DNA of 27,449 nucleotides, taken from an uncultured Lachnospiraceae bacterium (GTDB taxonomy: Bacteria; Bacillota; Clostridia; Lachnospirales; Lachnospiraceae). Shown here in pieces: positions 1 to 8,160 of this stretch. The notes beneath the pieces are model-generated. The model had not been told where the DNA came from, made no database searches, and worked only from the letters and a program-made list of their open reading frames with translations. How positions within the stretch are numbered: position 1 is the stretch's first letter; each line of letters opens with the position of its first letter. The stretch is from contig CAKRGM010000034.1 of NCBI GenBank assembly GCA_934330725.1, positions 1-27,449 on the forward strand, read 5' to 3'. A program made the translations under genes and the position numbers.

Positions 1-1
1 T

Positions 2-160
2 GCGTACAATCCCAAAACCAAGATTCCACTCAAAATCCTTGTAAATAAATTTATGATTTCTGCATATTCATTCAAGAGTGTTACGATAGTAATAATAAAA
101 ATCACTTCCAGAAGAATGCAGATTATGGAAAAACACAGCCGTTTTACCCAATGTCATTAA
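2..160 (+). CDS. Possible 3' end of an unrecognised gene cut by the window edge
   Basis: An open frame enters from the left edge and runs 52 codons to a TAA at 158-160. A clear rho-independent terminator follows about 20 bases later, which is the main reason to think this is the true end of a gene. The visible stretch includes a hydrophobic segment (FMISAYSFKSVTIVIIKI) followed by basic residues, so it may be the C-terminal end of a membrane protein. No family is recognised, and the frame could be chance. Confidence 0.3.
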   Translation, partial: AYNPKTKIPLKILVNKFMISAYSFKSVTIVIIKITSRRMQIMEKHSRFTQCH

Positions 161-181
161 GTTAAGGTGACAAATCAGAAC

Positions 182-220
182 CTCAGTATTAGAAAAGATA
201 CTGAGGTCTTTTTATTTTGT
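182..220 (+). terminator. Rho-independent terminator
   Basis: A 9-bp perfect stem (CCTCAGTAT / ATACTGAGG) with an 8-base loop is followed by a T-rich run (TCTTTTTATTTT). It ends whatever is transcribed rightward from the window edge and insulates it from the transposase remnant downstream. Confidence 0.8.
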
Positions 221-253
221 AACAAAATACTTGACATAAAACAAAAAATGTGC

Positions 254-297
254 GGCCGCTTTCGCTATTGAATGATAATGAGGTAGCGAAAGCGGCC
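254..297 (+). repeat. 14-bp perfect inverted repeat (hairpin) upstream of transposase
   Basis: The arms GGCCGCTTTCGCTA (254-267) and TAGCGAAAGCGGCC (284-297) are exact complements around a 16-base loop, ending 41 bases before the transposase ATG. They are GC-rich in an AT-rich setting. Hairpins in IS leaders are known to block read-through expression of transposase from outside promoters. That this one does so is inference from its position. Confidence 0.75.
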
Positions 298-338
298 CTT
301 GTAATTAAGAAACACTTGATTGCAAGGAGGTACTGCAC

Positions 339-1096
339 ATGGGTAGTTATATTTACAAAATCACTAAATCTTTGACTGGATTAATTTCAGAACTGTCTGA
401 AAATCCCAGTTTATTTCTTAGAAATCCTAAAACTGATTTTTCGCGAAATCGAAAAATTAATTTCAAAAAATTTGTTGGAATAACCATGAATTCAGGCGGT
501 GGAACAATGAGTAAAGAATTATTAGATTTTTTTGACTTTGATGTCAACACTCCATCTGTTTCTGCCTATACACAACAGCGCGCAAAAGTATTGCCTGACG
601 CGTTTGAATACCTTTTTAATTCTTTCACACAGGAAAATATAATTTCTACTAATAACTATAAAGGATTTAAACTCATTGCCTGCGATGGTAGTAATCTTAG
701 CATAGCTAATAACCCCTCTGATACCGAAACGCTATGGGTACATAATCAACATGGTGATACAAGTAACCATCTTCACTTGAATGTTTTTTATGATGTATTA
801 AATAGAATCTATCTTGATTCAGTATTACAAACAGCTTCGGAATATCAAGAATATCGAGCTTGTATAAAAATGATGGAAAGAAGTTCTTTTAATAAAGTCA
901 TTTTGATAGCTGATCGTGGTTACGAGAACTATAATGTTATGGCTCATGCCATGAATAAAGGGTGGAAATTTGTTATACGAATTAAAGATAAAAACAGTAA
1001 TGGTATTGCATCTAGATTAAAACTTCCAAAGGCAGACACGTTCGATACGGATATTTCAATAACTTTTACGCGCCAGCAAACAAAAGCAATTATAGA
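339..1096 (+). pseudogene. Truncated IS4-type DDE transposase
   Basis: It starts at ATG 339 behind a strong AGGAGG site (326-331). The family is recognisable from the first catalytic Asp in CDGSNL, the second in IADRGYEN, and the following GWKFVIRIKDK strand. Family members are usually about 400-450 residues. Here recognisable sequence stops near residue 252, before the catalytic Glu region, so it cannot be active. The frame continues to a stop at 1196, but its last ~33 residues are the antisense of a parM-like gene and are not transposase. The break point near 1096 marks a deletion or recombination junction. No right IS end was found. Confidence 0.85.
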
Positions 1097-1238
1097 ACTT
1101 TCCTTCATACTCAAGTACATCGCCGAAAAGTGCCGGAATTGTTGTAATCTCCTTAACTCCTGTGACAAATACCTGAGAGATTGTTTTCATCATTGACCAA
1201 CCATGATCAATGCCGATTACTTCTAACTTGTTATTCAT
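1095..1238 (-). pseudogene. 5' fragment of ParM/StbA-like plasmid segregation actin
   Basis: On the minus strand an ATG at 1238, preceded by AGGAGTG (1248-1254), opens a frame beginning MNNKLEVIGIDHGWSMMKTI. This is the phosphate-1 region of an actin-like ATPase; the following GDVLEYEGKFY is also typical of clostridial ParM/StbA proteins on plasmids and conjugative elements. Only about 48 of the usual ~300 codons remain. After FY the sequence becomes the antisense of the IS4 transposase, so the gene is broken exactly where the transposase is. It points to a former plasmid or integrative element here. Confidence 0.7.
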
Positions 1239-1296
1239 GTTCCTTTCACTCCTTTTCTGTATTGTCTGCATTATTGTTTTGCAAAATTTCATATAA

Positions 1297-1464
1297 TTAC
1301 CCACACCCTTTCAAGTGCTCGGTTTTGTCAGATGCAGGAATATCGTCAGACCTGCCATAAAAATGCTTTTTCATTAATTCCTCATACAGTTCATCACTCT
1401 CAGACTGATTGCGGACATCTGTGATACTGACTTGGATTTTCGGTTTTGATATAACAGCGCTGCC
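1297..1464 (-). pseudogene. Unrecognised C-terminal gene fragment
   Basis: A minus-strand frame with no good start runs from just after a stop at 1465-1467 to TAA 1297-1299, giving ~55 residues (it contains SITDVRNQSESDELYEELMK and ends KGCG). It lies just upstream of, and parallel to, the parM-like fragment. That spacing (58 bases from its stop to the parM ATG) suggests the 3' remnant of the preceding gene in the same lost element. The protein family is not recognised. Confidence 0.35.
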
Positions 1465-1494
1465 TTATCTACCGCTAAATTGGTATAAAAATAA

Positions 1495-1548
1495 GGACTA
1501 AATTAGGCATAACCCCTTGATTTTACTGGGTTTCATCTAACTTGGTCC
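1495..1548 (-). terminator. Long imperfect hairpin, terminator-like on minus strand
   Basis: Arms GGACTAAATTAG (1495-1506) and CTAACTTGGTCC (1537-1548) pair at 11 of 12 positions (one G-T), with an inner AACCC/GGGTT stem. Read leftward, it is followed by TTATTTTTA. It sits just after the stop of the truncated XRE gene and may be its terminator, or a structural relic of the mobile element. Confidence 0.45.
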
Positions 1549-1557
1549 TATTATAAC

Positions 1558-1677
1558 TCAAACACCATTTTCCCAACGGGATACTGCCTGCCTTGTTACC
1601 ATAATTTTTTCAGCCAACTCATCCTGTGACATTCCATTTTGTGTTCGTAGTTTTAGAATAATATTCTTAGTTTCCAT
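1558..1677 (-). pseudogene. Truncated XRE-family regulator (39 aa)
   Basis: ATG 1677 follows a good GGAGG site (within 1681-1690). The product reads through helices 1-3 of a Cro/C1-type DNA-binding domain, with SQDELAEKIMVTRQAVSRWE as the helix-turn-helix, then stops at WENGV. Intact XRE proteins carry another ~25 residues of the domain and usually a C-terminal part. It is probably a relic of the same mobile region, although a very short regulator cannot be fully excluded. Confidence 0.65.
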
Positions 1678-1784
1678 AATTGCACCTCCATTATCCATAT
1701 CATAAAGGTTTATTGGGTTTATGAAAAGCAACTTACTGTTGCCATAGCCTTTAATATATATTTAATTTTAATCAAAATCGGCGC

Positions 1785-1832
1785 AAAAGAAAAGGACACA
1801 TCTCATTCCATTTAAGAAATTCGATATGTCCT
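1785..1832 (-). terminator. Terminator of the metQ-aminotransferase operon
   Basis: Arms 1793-1802 and 1823-1832 (AGGACACATC / GATATGTCCT, one mismatch) are followed on the minus strand by TTTTCTTTT. It lies 56 bases beyond the aminotransferase stop codon. Confidence 0.65.
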
Positions 1833-1888
1833 GTAACTTTACGGATTTTTCCCGCTAACCGTTCCTTATTTAATTCACTCGTAAACGA

Positions 1889-3079
1889 TTACTTCCAGTC
1901 AACCTCGCACTGACAAGCACTCAATGCCTTTTCACGTAAAGTTGAAAGACGCTTAAGTGCTTCCTTTAATGTTTCATCCTTCTTTGCGAAATGGAAACGT
2001 ATGAGATTATTGACATTTTCCCTGAAAAAGCTTGAACCCGGAACTGCTGCAACACCTACATACTGAGCCATCCATTCACAGAATTTAACATCATCCTTTA
2101 CTCCAAATTCACTTACATCCATTAATACATAATACGCACCCTGTGGTTCTGTAAATGTAAATCCGAGGTCTTTGAGTCCTCCCACAAAAAGATTCTTCAT
2201 ATGTGTATAATGTGCCTGAAGCTCTTTGTAATAATCATCACCGAACTCAAGTCCTGTAACTGCTGCTTCCATAAGCGGTGCAGCTGCGCCAACCGTAAGG
2301 AAATCATGAACTTTTTTAACTCTGTCTGTAATTTCCGGATTGGCAATTACATATCCCAATCTCCATCCTGTGATTGAATATGTCTTTGAAAGTGAGTTAC
2401 ATGTAATTGTTCTTTCTGCCATTCCCGGAAGTGATGCCATATAAATATGCTTATATGGTTCATATATAATATGCTCATACACTTCATCAGTTATTACATA
2501 TGCATCATACTTTATCGCCAGGTCTGCAATAATCTTCATTTCATCATATGTAAATACTTTTCCACATGGATTTGAAGGATTACACAGCACAATTGCCTTA
2601 ACGTTCTGTTTAAATGCATTTTCAAGTACTTGTGGATCAAACTTAAATGTTGGAGGAACTAATGGTACATAAATTGGTTCTGCTCCTGAAAGAATTGTAT
2701 CAGCTCCATAATTTTCATAGAATGGTGAAAAGATGATTACTTTATCACCCGGATTTGTCACTGACATCATAGCAGCCATCATAGCTTCAGTGCTTCCGCA
2801 TGTAACAACAATTTCCTTATCAGGATCTACTTTAATCCCTGAAAAATGCTCATGTTTTTTAGCAAGTGCCTCCCTGAAATTCTGTGCTCCCCATGTAAGT
2901 GCATACTGATGAGGGCCAACGGGTGCTACCTCTGCCAGTCTGTCAGTAATTTCCTTTGGTGGATCAAAATCAGGAAATCCCTGTGATAAATTAACTGCTC
3001 CATACTTGTTAGCAATACGTGTCATTCTTCTAATCACCGAATCCGTAAAATTTGCTGTTCTGTCGCTTAGTTTCTGCAT
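1889..3079 (-). CDS. Class I/II pyridoxal-phosphate aminotransferase
   Basis: A 396-residue fold-type I aminotransferase transfers an amino group to or from a 2-oxoacid in the cytoplasm. Visible landmarks are the substrate-loop motif NLSQGFPDF (30-38), NPSNPCGK (167-174), DEVY (198-201), the PLP lysine K232 in SLSKTYS, and the carboxylate-binding arginine R240 in TGWRLG. These fit the aspartate/aromatic/methionine (MtnE- or KAT-like) branch. The ATG at 3079 has GGAGG seven bases upstream and lies 14 bases after the oxidoreductase beta subunit. Being last in an operon with a 2-oxoacid oxidoreductase and a methionine transporter, it probably feeds the oxidoreductase with the 2-oxoacid of methionine or of a bulky hydrophobic amino acid. 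The substrate cannot be fixed from sequence. Confidence 0.85.
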   Translation of the reverse strand: MQKLSDRTANFTDSVIRRMTRIANKYGAVNLSQGFPDFDPPKEITDRLAEVAPVGPHQYALTWGAQNFREALAKKHEHFSGIKVDPDKEIVVTCGSTEAMMAAMMSVTNPGDKVIIFSPFYENYGADTILSGAEPIYVPLVPPTFKFDPQVLENAFKQNVKAIVLCNPSNPCGKVFTYDEMKIIADLAIKYDAYVITDEVYEHIIYEPYKHIYMASLPGMAERTITCNSLSKTYSITGWRLGYVIANPEITDRVKKVHDFLTVGAAAPLMEAAVTGLEFGDDYYKELQAHYTHMKNLFVGGLKDLGFTFTEPQGAYYVLMDVSEFGVKDDVKFCEWMAQYVGVAAVPGSSFFRENVNNLIRFHFAKKDETLKEALKRLSTLREKALSACQCEVDWK

Positions 3080-3093
3080 GTTTATACCTCCAA

Positions 3094-3993
3094 CTATTTA
3101 ATCCAGTTTTTATCTATATATTCCCATTTTTGGTTTCTTTGTTCAACTATATACTTAATATCATCATCTGTCAAATGCTTAAAGCGTCCCTGGGACTTAA
3201 GATATTCTCCAACACCCGTAAATTGTTTTGGTCTTTTATTAAGATGAAACTCTCCATTATAATATTCTGCAAGATACCACAATCCACAATCTACAACCTG
3301 TTTTGCAACATTTATAGTTTCATCAGCAGTTATTCCCCAGCCGGTTGGACATGGTGCAATGACATGTATATATGAAGTGCCCCTGACTTCTGATGCTTTT
3401 TTCACCTTTGCAATAAAATCTTCTATATATGAAATACTTGCCGTAGCCGCATATGATATTCCATGTGCTGCAACTATCTCAAACATATTTTTCTTATCCT
3501 TTATATTGCCATGAATATTTTTTCCGGCCGGTGTTGTTGTTGTCTTTGCGCCAAATGGAGTAAGTCCGCTTTTTTGGATTCCTGTATTCATATATGCCTC
3601 ATTATCATAGCATATGTATATAACATTATCATTTCTGTCTATCGCCCCGGATAATGCCTGAAGTCCAATATCAGCCGTACCACCGTCTCCTGCCATTCCA
3701 AGTACATGATAATCTTTTAGTCCAAGTGCTCTTGCACCTGCCTCTATACCTGTTATCATCGAACCCGTGCCGGCAAATGTTGAAATAATGGCATTATTGG
3801 AAAAACAAAGCTGCGGGAAATTAAATCCCACAGCTGACATACAGCCTGCCGGAAGTGTAATAAATGTTCTTTCTCCAAGGGTCTTTAATGCCATTCTTAC
3901 TGCAAGACTGCCACCACAACCAGCGCATGCTTTATGTCCGTAAAAATATTCATCATCTGTTATATTCCCGGCTGTTATCCTATCTGACATCAT
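3094..3993 (-). CDS. 2-oxoacid:ferredoxin oxidoreductase, beta (thiamine diphosphate) subunit
   Basis: The catalytic ThDP-binding subunit (299 aa) of a four-subunit enzyme that oxidatively decarboxylates 2-oxoacids to acyl-CoA and reduces ferredoxin. Visible features are the CAGCG cluster-ligand motif (23-27), GDGGTADIG (102-110) with downstream YDNEAYMNTG forming the ThDP/Mg site, and APCPTGWG with a further Cys. The start overlaps the end of the alpha gene by 14 bases. Two ATGs in a row (3993, 3990) follow a GGGTGGAAG-type ribosome site, so either could be used. The pyruvate and branched/aromatic-oxoacid branches of this family look alike, so substrate is left open; the adjacent aminotransferase and acyl-CoA ligase argue for an amino-acid-derived oxoacid. 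Confidence 0.88.
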   Translation of the reverse strand: MMSDRITAGNITDDEYFYGHKACAGCGGSLAVRMALKTLGERTFITLPAGCMSAVGFNFPQLCFSNNAIISTFAGTGSMITGIEAGARALGLKDYHVLGMAGDGGTADIGLQALSGAIDRNDNVIYICYDNEAYMNTGIQKSGLTPFGAKTTTTPAGKNIHGNIKDKKNMFEIVAAHGISYAATASISYIEDFIAKVKKASEVRGTSYIHVIAPCPTGWGITADETINVAKQVVDCGLWYLAEYYNGEFHLNKRPKQFTGVGEYLKSQGRFKHLTDDDIKYIVEQRNQKWEYIDKNWIK

Positions 3994-5158
3994 CTTCCAC
4001 CCCCAGACCTATCCAGTGTATATTCTCATTGCTCCCATTGATAAGAATATTAAAACATTTTCTAATATCATCATATGATATATCTCTTCCTCCAAGACCG
4101 CCGATAAAATTATACGAATCCGGTGAAATCTTTGTTTTAACAAGTGCAGAATTTACATTTGTATAAACTGTTCCTTCATATCCAAATGATATATCCTTTT
4201 CAAATGTACCTATTGCTTTTGCATTTTTAACTTCATGTCCGATTTTTTCATAAGGGAACGGACGCATAAACCGAATCTTAAGCACTCCTGCCTTTACATT
4301 CTCTTTTCTTAAATCATCAACAACTTCGCGGACAAGTCCTGTTATACTTCCCAAAGTAATTAAAATATAATCTGCATCTTCTGTTTTATATCCGTTTACC
4401 ATTGTGCCATGACTGCGTCCGAAAATTTCAAAAAATCTTTTATCAGCCTCTTCTACTACAGAAGCAACATTGCGCATTGCCTTATGATGAAGAAGATGAA
4501 ATTCCATGTTATCAGCAGGTCCTGCTGAAAATCCCATATTAACCGGATTATCAAGATTCATCTTATTATCAGTCTTATAAGGCGGAAGGAACGCATCAGC
4601 CTGATTCTGGTCCGGTATATCAACAGCCTCATATGTATGTGTAAGTACAAATCCATCAAGATTGACCATTACCGGCACACTTACTCTTTTATGTTCTGCT
4701 ATATAATAGCTCTGTATCGCCATATCAAGGCTTTCCTGTGCATCTTCTACATACAGCTGTATCCATCCGCTGTCAAGCTGCGATAGTGAATCTCTTTGAT
4801 CTCCATAAATATTCCATGGAAGGGCTGTTGATCTGTTTGCATTCATCATAACGATGGGAAACCGTCCACCAGATGCATATGGCAGACATTCTGCCATATA
4901 CAAAAGTCCCTGTGATGATGTGGCCGTAAATGTTCTTGCCCCAACTGAAGATGCCCCAATTGCACATGACAGTGCCGAATGTTCTGACTCAACATGTATA
5001 AACTCACTTTTTAAGCTTTTATCTTCAACCATCTCAGAAAGCCTTTCAACCACTATTGTCTGCGGAGTTATCGGATATGCCGAAATAACCTGCGGTCTTG
5101 CCAGACGCACGCCATTTGCAAAGGCATCATTTCCTGATATAAATTTCTTCTGTCCCAA
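3980..5158 (-). CDS. 2-oxoacid:ferredoxin oxidoreductase, alpha subunit
   Basis: A 392-aa subunit with the pyrimidine-binding motif AYPITPQT near residue 29, HVESEHSA, and the conserved loop RSTALPWNIYGDQRDSLSQ followed by SGWIQLYVEDAQE. The last loop resembles pyruvate-type PorA as much as ketoisovalerate-type enzymes. No ATG is available: the frame opens with TTG at 5158, two bases beyond the stop of the ferredoxin subunit, with GGAGG about 11 bases upstream. A TTG start inside a tightly packed operon may lower translation or couple it to the preceding gene. Confidence 0.88.
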   Translation of the reverse strand: MGQKKFISGNDAFANGVRLARPQVISAYPITPQTIVVERLSEMVEDKSLKSEFIHVESEHSALSCAIGASSVGARTFTATSSQGLLYMAECLPYASGGRFPIVMMNANRSTALPWNIYGDQRDSLSQLDSGWIQLYVEDAQESLDMAIQSYYIAEHKRVSVPVMVNLDGFVLTHTYEAVDIPDQNQADAFLPPYKTDNKMNLDNPVNMGFSAGPADNMEFHLLHHKAMRNVASVVEEADKRFFEIFGRSHGTMVNGYKTEDADYILITLGSITGLVREVVDDLRKENVKAGVLKIRFMRPFPYEKIGHEVKNAKAIGTFEKDISFGYEGTVYTNVNSALVKTKISPDSYNFIGGLGGRDISYDDIRKCFNILINGSNENIHWIGLGVEDDVR

Positions 5159-5160
5159 TA

Positions 5161-5451
5161 TTATTCATCCTCCATTTTTATTGCATGAAACGGACATGTT
5201 TTTGCACATATCCCACAACCCTTGCAAAAGTCGTAATCAATTGCAACTTTCCCGCTTTCCCTGCATATTGCACCATCCGGGCAGTACATATAACATCTGA
5301 AACATCCCTTACATTTTTCACAGCTTATCACAGGCTTTTTATTTCTCCATCCTGCATTTTTTGTTACCAGATGACCGGCTTTATAGCATGTAGCATTTGG
5401 ATACTCTGAAAGCTTTTCTGGTTTTTTATATTCCTGTAATTCCGGTTTCAT
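5161..5451 (-). CDS. 2-oxoacid:ferredoxin oxidoreductase, delta (2x[4Fe-4S] ferredoxin) subunit
   Basis: A 96-aa electron-transfer subunit with two bacterial ferredoxin motifs: C47-C50-C53-C57-Pro and C76-C79-C82-C86-Pro. An N-terminal extension of ~43 residues without clusters is normal for PorD/VorD-type subunits. GAGGG stands upstream of the ATG at 5451. It carries electrons from the ThDP site to free ferredoxin. It lies 14 bases after the gamma gene and two bases before the alpha gene. Confidence 0.9.
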   Translation of the reverse strand: MKPELQEYKKPEKLSEYPNATCYKAGHLVTKNAGWRNKKPVISCEKCKGCFRCYMYCPDGAICRESGKVAIDYDFCKGCGICAKTCPFHAIKMEDE

Positions 5452-5465
5452 AACATCCCTCTTTC

Positions 5466-6002
5466 CTATACATGCTTTTTGTGTATTGCCTCATATACCA
5501 CTTCCTCAATAACTTTTTTATTGTTGTCAGCTATTTCCTGTGGAAAATACTCATACAGAGCCTGTTTAATATTTTCTGCATCAACTGTGTCACTTACTGC
5601 CACAAGAAGTCCAAGCATTGCTGTATTTGATACCACCCTTTTTAATATTTTCTGTGATATCTTATCTGCATTAACTGCTGTTATATAATCTTCTTTATAT
5701 TTTAACGGTTCATGTGAATTAATTAATATCTTCCCACCATTTTTCAGATCTGAACTTACAGCCGGATCATATAGCGTTTCATCAAGAAACACTATATAAT
5801 CACACTTGTGAATGACACTTCTGTCTGTTATCCTTTTATCACTTACCTTTGTAAATGCCATAACCGGTGCGCCTCTTCTTTCCGGGCCAAATGACGGAAA
5901 TGCCAACGCATATTTTCCATCAAGCACCGCTGCATCTCCTAAAATCTTTGATGCAGTAAAAGCTCCCTGCCCGCCACGTCCATGCCACCTTATCTCTTTC
6001 AT
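5466..6002 (-). CDS. 2-oxoacid:ferredoxin oxidoreductase, gamma subunit
   Basis: A 178-aa subunit beginning MKEIRWHGRGGQGAFTASKI, the hallmark of the gamma domain, followed by SFGPERRGAPVMAF. This domain makes the CoA-binding part of the complex. Strong GGAGG precedes ATG 6002. The gamma-delta-alpha-beta order is the classical arrangement of separate-subunit pyruvate/ketoisovalerate oxidoreductases. It lies 61 bases after the acyl-CoA ligase gene in the same transcription unit. Confidence 0.9.
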   Translation of the reverse strand: MKEIRWHGRGGQGAFTASKILGDAAVLDGKYALAFPSFGPERRGAPVMAFTKVSDKRITDRSVIHKCDYIVFLDETLYDPAVSSDLKNGGKILINSHEPLKYKEDYITAVNADKISQKILKRVVSNTAMLGLLVAVSDTVDAENIKQALYEYFPQEIADNNKKVIEEVVYEAIHKKHV

Positions 6003-6063
6003 TTTTCCTCCAGTCCGGCGTTATATCACCACCCATAAATAAACAGCCATACACAATCGCTGA

Positions 6064-7416
6064 TTAAATTTCATAATTAAGAATTCTCTCATCAATCAGT
6101 CTCCTGGCCTTATGCGTTGCTCTTGGAATCGTACCATCCTTTAGAACAACTACCTCTGCCGGTTTTACTCCAATCCTTGCCTTTAGCGCCTTAGATACTT
6201 CATCTGAAAATTCACCGTCTGACAGCGGATTATCATCATCTTTTTCCACTTCTACTTTATACTTCGTTGTATAATCTTTATCATATACCCTTACAACATA
6301 TTCACCTGTCGTTCCTTTAAGGCCTCTTATAACAACCTCAATATCACTTGGAAATACATTAACGCCGGATACAATAAACATATCATCCTTACGGCCTACA
6401 ATATGTATTCTTGCTGATGTACGCCCGCATGAGCATTTGTTTCTGTTCACATATCCAATATCACCTGTACGGAACCTGATCATTGGGCGGCCTTTCTTTC
6501 TTAAAGTTGTAAATACAAGTTCTCCTCTTTCTCCATCAGAAACCGGCTCTCCCGTATTAAGATCAAGAACTTCCACAAAAATATGGTCTTCTGCAAGATG
6601 CAGCCCGTCAAATGCATCACACATTGCCGCACATGCTCCAAATATATCCGATATTCCATAAAAGTCATAAACCTTTGCATCCCACAGTTTTTCAATTGCT
6701 TCTCTTGTTTCATCTATTGAACCGCCCGGTTCTCCACACACTATAATTTTATTTATTGAAAGATCCTTTGCCGGATCAATCCCCTGTTTTTTTGCGGTTT
6801 CACCAAGATACCATGCATATGATGGCGTGGTCCATATTACAGTTGGCTGATATGTTTTTAATATAAACAAGAGTCGTTCTGATGGAATTGTACCTGCCCA
6901 TATACATAATGCCCCAAGGTTTTGTGCACCAATAACATCTGGACCTCCAACAAAAAGTGAGAAGTTAAGTGCATGAACATATCTGTCATTTTTTCTCATT
7001 CCAATCTGATAAAACAACCTGCTTTCCACATCCTGGAATTCATCAAAGTCTGTTTTCGTAAACGGGCTCATTGTCGGTACTCCTGTAGAACCGCTTGACG
7101 ATGAAATAAATACAACATCTTCTTCCGGCACTGCTGCAAGTTCTCCAAGAAAACTTCCAACTCCCTGTGTTTCTCGTTCCGTCTGCTTATTAATAAACGG
7201 AAGCTTTTTTATATCCGACAATTCCTTTATATCATTTGGACTTACGCCTGCCGCATCAAACGATCTTTTGTAGTATGGTGAATTCTCATATGCGAACTTA
7301 ACTGTTTCTTTTAATTTTTCTAACTGATACTTTTCCAGCTCCTCTCTTGACTGTGTTTCAATTTTTTCATCCCAGAACCTGGATTCCTCTGTTTTTTTCA
7401 CGATTTTATTTAACAT
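6064..7416 (-). CDS. PaaK-like AMP-forming acyl-CoA ligase (phenylacetate-CoA ligase family)
   Basis: A 450-aa adenylate-forming enzyme interconverting a carboxylic acid, CoA and ATP with acyl-CoA, AMP and pyrophosphate. The nucleotide motif SSSSGSTGVPT is at 105-115. YDFYGISDIFG, the FRTGDIG hinge motif, the CSCGRTSARI loop and the C-terminal GRKDDMFIVSG region are all as in the PaaK family, and length is normal. AAGGAGG precedes ATG 7416. Such ligases often accompany 2-oxoacid:ferredoxin oxidoreductases, where they can release the free acid from the acyl-CoA. True substrate could be an arylacetate, a short or branched acid, propionate or 3-methylthiopropionate; the family name alone does not prove phenylacetate. 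Confidence 0.85.
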   Translation of the reverse strand: MLNKIVKKTEESRFWDEKIETQSREELEKYQLEKLKETVKFAYENSPYYKRSFDAAGVSPNDIKELSDIKKLPFINKQTERETQGVGSFLGELAAVPEEDVVFISSSSGSTGVPTMSPFTKTDFDEFQDVESRLFYQIGMRKNDRYVHALNFSLFVGGPDVIGAQNLGALCIWAGTIPSERLLFILKTYQPTVIWTTPSYAWYLGETAKKQGIDPAKDLSINKIIVCGEPGGSIDETREAIEKLWDAKVYDFYGISDIFGACAAMCDAFDGLHLAEDHIFVEVLDLNTGEPVSDGERGELVFTTLRKKGRPMIRFRTGDIGYVNRNKCSCGRTSARIHIVGRKDDMFIVSGVNVFPSDIEVVIRGLKGTTGEYVVRVYDKDYTTKYKVEVEKDDDNPLSDGEFSDEVSKALKARIGVKPAEVVVLKDGTIPRATHKARRLIDERILNYEI

Positions 7417-7432
7417 TTATATCCTCCTTTTC

Positions 7433-7459
7433 GCAGGCACTTCCCATATATGTGCCTGC
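7433..7459 (-). other. Intercistronic stem-loop between metI and the ligase gene
   Basis: An 8-bp perfect stem (GCAGGCAC 7433-7440 / GTGCCTGC 7452-7459) lies just upstream of the ligase ribosome binding site. No T-run follows, so it is more likely an mRNA processing or stabilising structure than a terminator. It could allow the transporter part and the catabolic part of the operon to be expressed at different levels. Confidence 0.5.
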
Positions 7460-7485
7460 CATACTAACGAATTAATATCTGCCTT

Positions 7486-8160
7486 CTATTTTCTGTGTAC
7501 TGCTTTTGCCGTCGCATCACCTATAATCTGTATTATCTGAACGAGTACTATAAGAATTACAACACATATAATCATCACATCCTGCTGGTATCGCTGATAG
7601 CCATATCTGTAAGCAAGATCTCCAATGCCGCCACCGCCGACAAGTCCGGCCATTGCTGAAAATCCCAAAATTGAAATTGCTGTAACAGTTATATTTTTTA
7701 TTAATGATACTGCTGCCTCCGGCAAAAGTATTTTAATAACGATATGGCTTTTTTTAGCCCCGCAGGCAACTGCAGCCTCTATAACTCCTTTGTCAACATC
7801 TGAAAATGAAGCTTCTGACAGTCGTGCAAAAAATGCTACAGAAGCAATTGACAATGGAACAATTACAGCGCTTGAGCCTATCTTTGTACCAACAATAAGA
7901 GCAGACAATGGAAGCAAAAATATCATAAGTATTAAAAAAGGAACCGATCTTACAATATTTAATACTGCTCCGAGTATTCCATGTATTATTTTATTCTTAA
8001 AAAACAGCTTATTTGAACTCATATATAATATAAGGCCTAAAATCCCGCCAAATATCACTGCTGCCACCAGTGCTGTAATAATCATAAAAAATGTTTCTGC
8101 TATAGACTCACCTATTTTTGCAGTTATCTGTGAATTTATTTCAAGACCGATATTAAGCAT
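7486..8160 (-). CDS. metI: Methionine ABC transporter, permease MetI
   Basis: A 224-aa inner-membrane permease with about five hydrophobic helices and the ABC coupling loop EAAVACGAKKSHIVIKILLPEA. It is followed by SILGFSAMAGLVGGGGIGDLAYRYGYQRYQ spread over the last third, which is characteristic of MetI. The start overlaps the end of metN by 8 bases. With MetN and MetQ it imports methionine, including D-methionine in some relatives. Confidence 0.92.
   Translation of the reverse strand: MLNIGLEINSQITAKIGESIAETFFMIITALVAAVIFGGILGLILYMSSNKLFFKNKIIHGILGAVLNIVRSVPFLILMIFLLPLSALIVGTKIGSSAVIVPLSIASVAFFARLSEASFSDVDKGVIEAAVACGAKKSHIVIKILLPEAAVSLIKNITVTAISILGFSAMAGLVGGGGIGDLAYRYGYQRYQQDVMIICVVILIVLVQIIQIIGDATAKAVHRK

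Noticed and set aside
1097..1196. C-terminal 33 residues of the apparent transposase frame
   Set aside because: They are the reverse complement of a ParM-like coding sequence with its own ribosome site, so they are not part of the transposase.
1799..1888. Small gene between the IS remnant and the aminotransferase
   Set aside because: No frame with a ribosome site; the stretch is explained by the operon terminator.
3094..6002. Naming the oxidoreductase pyruvate:ferredoxin oxidoreductase outright
   Set aside because: Subunit motifs are shared by pyruvate, ketoisovalerate and arylpyruvate enzymes, and the operon context favours an amino-acid-derived 2-oxoacid; a substrate name would be a guess.
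6064..7416. Annotating a phenylacetate degradation pathway from the PaaK-like ligase
   Set aside because: No other paa genes are present; the ligase sits with a 2-oxoacid oxidoreductase and probably acts in acid production.
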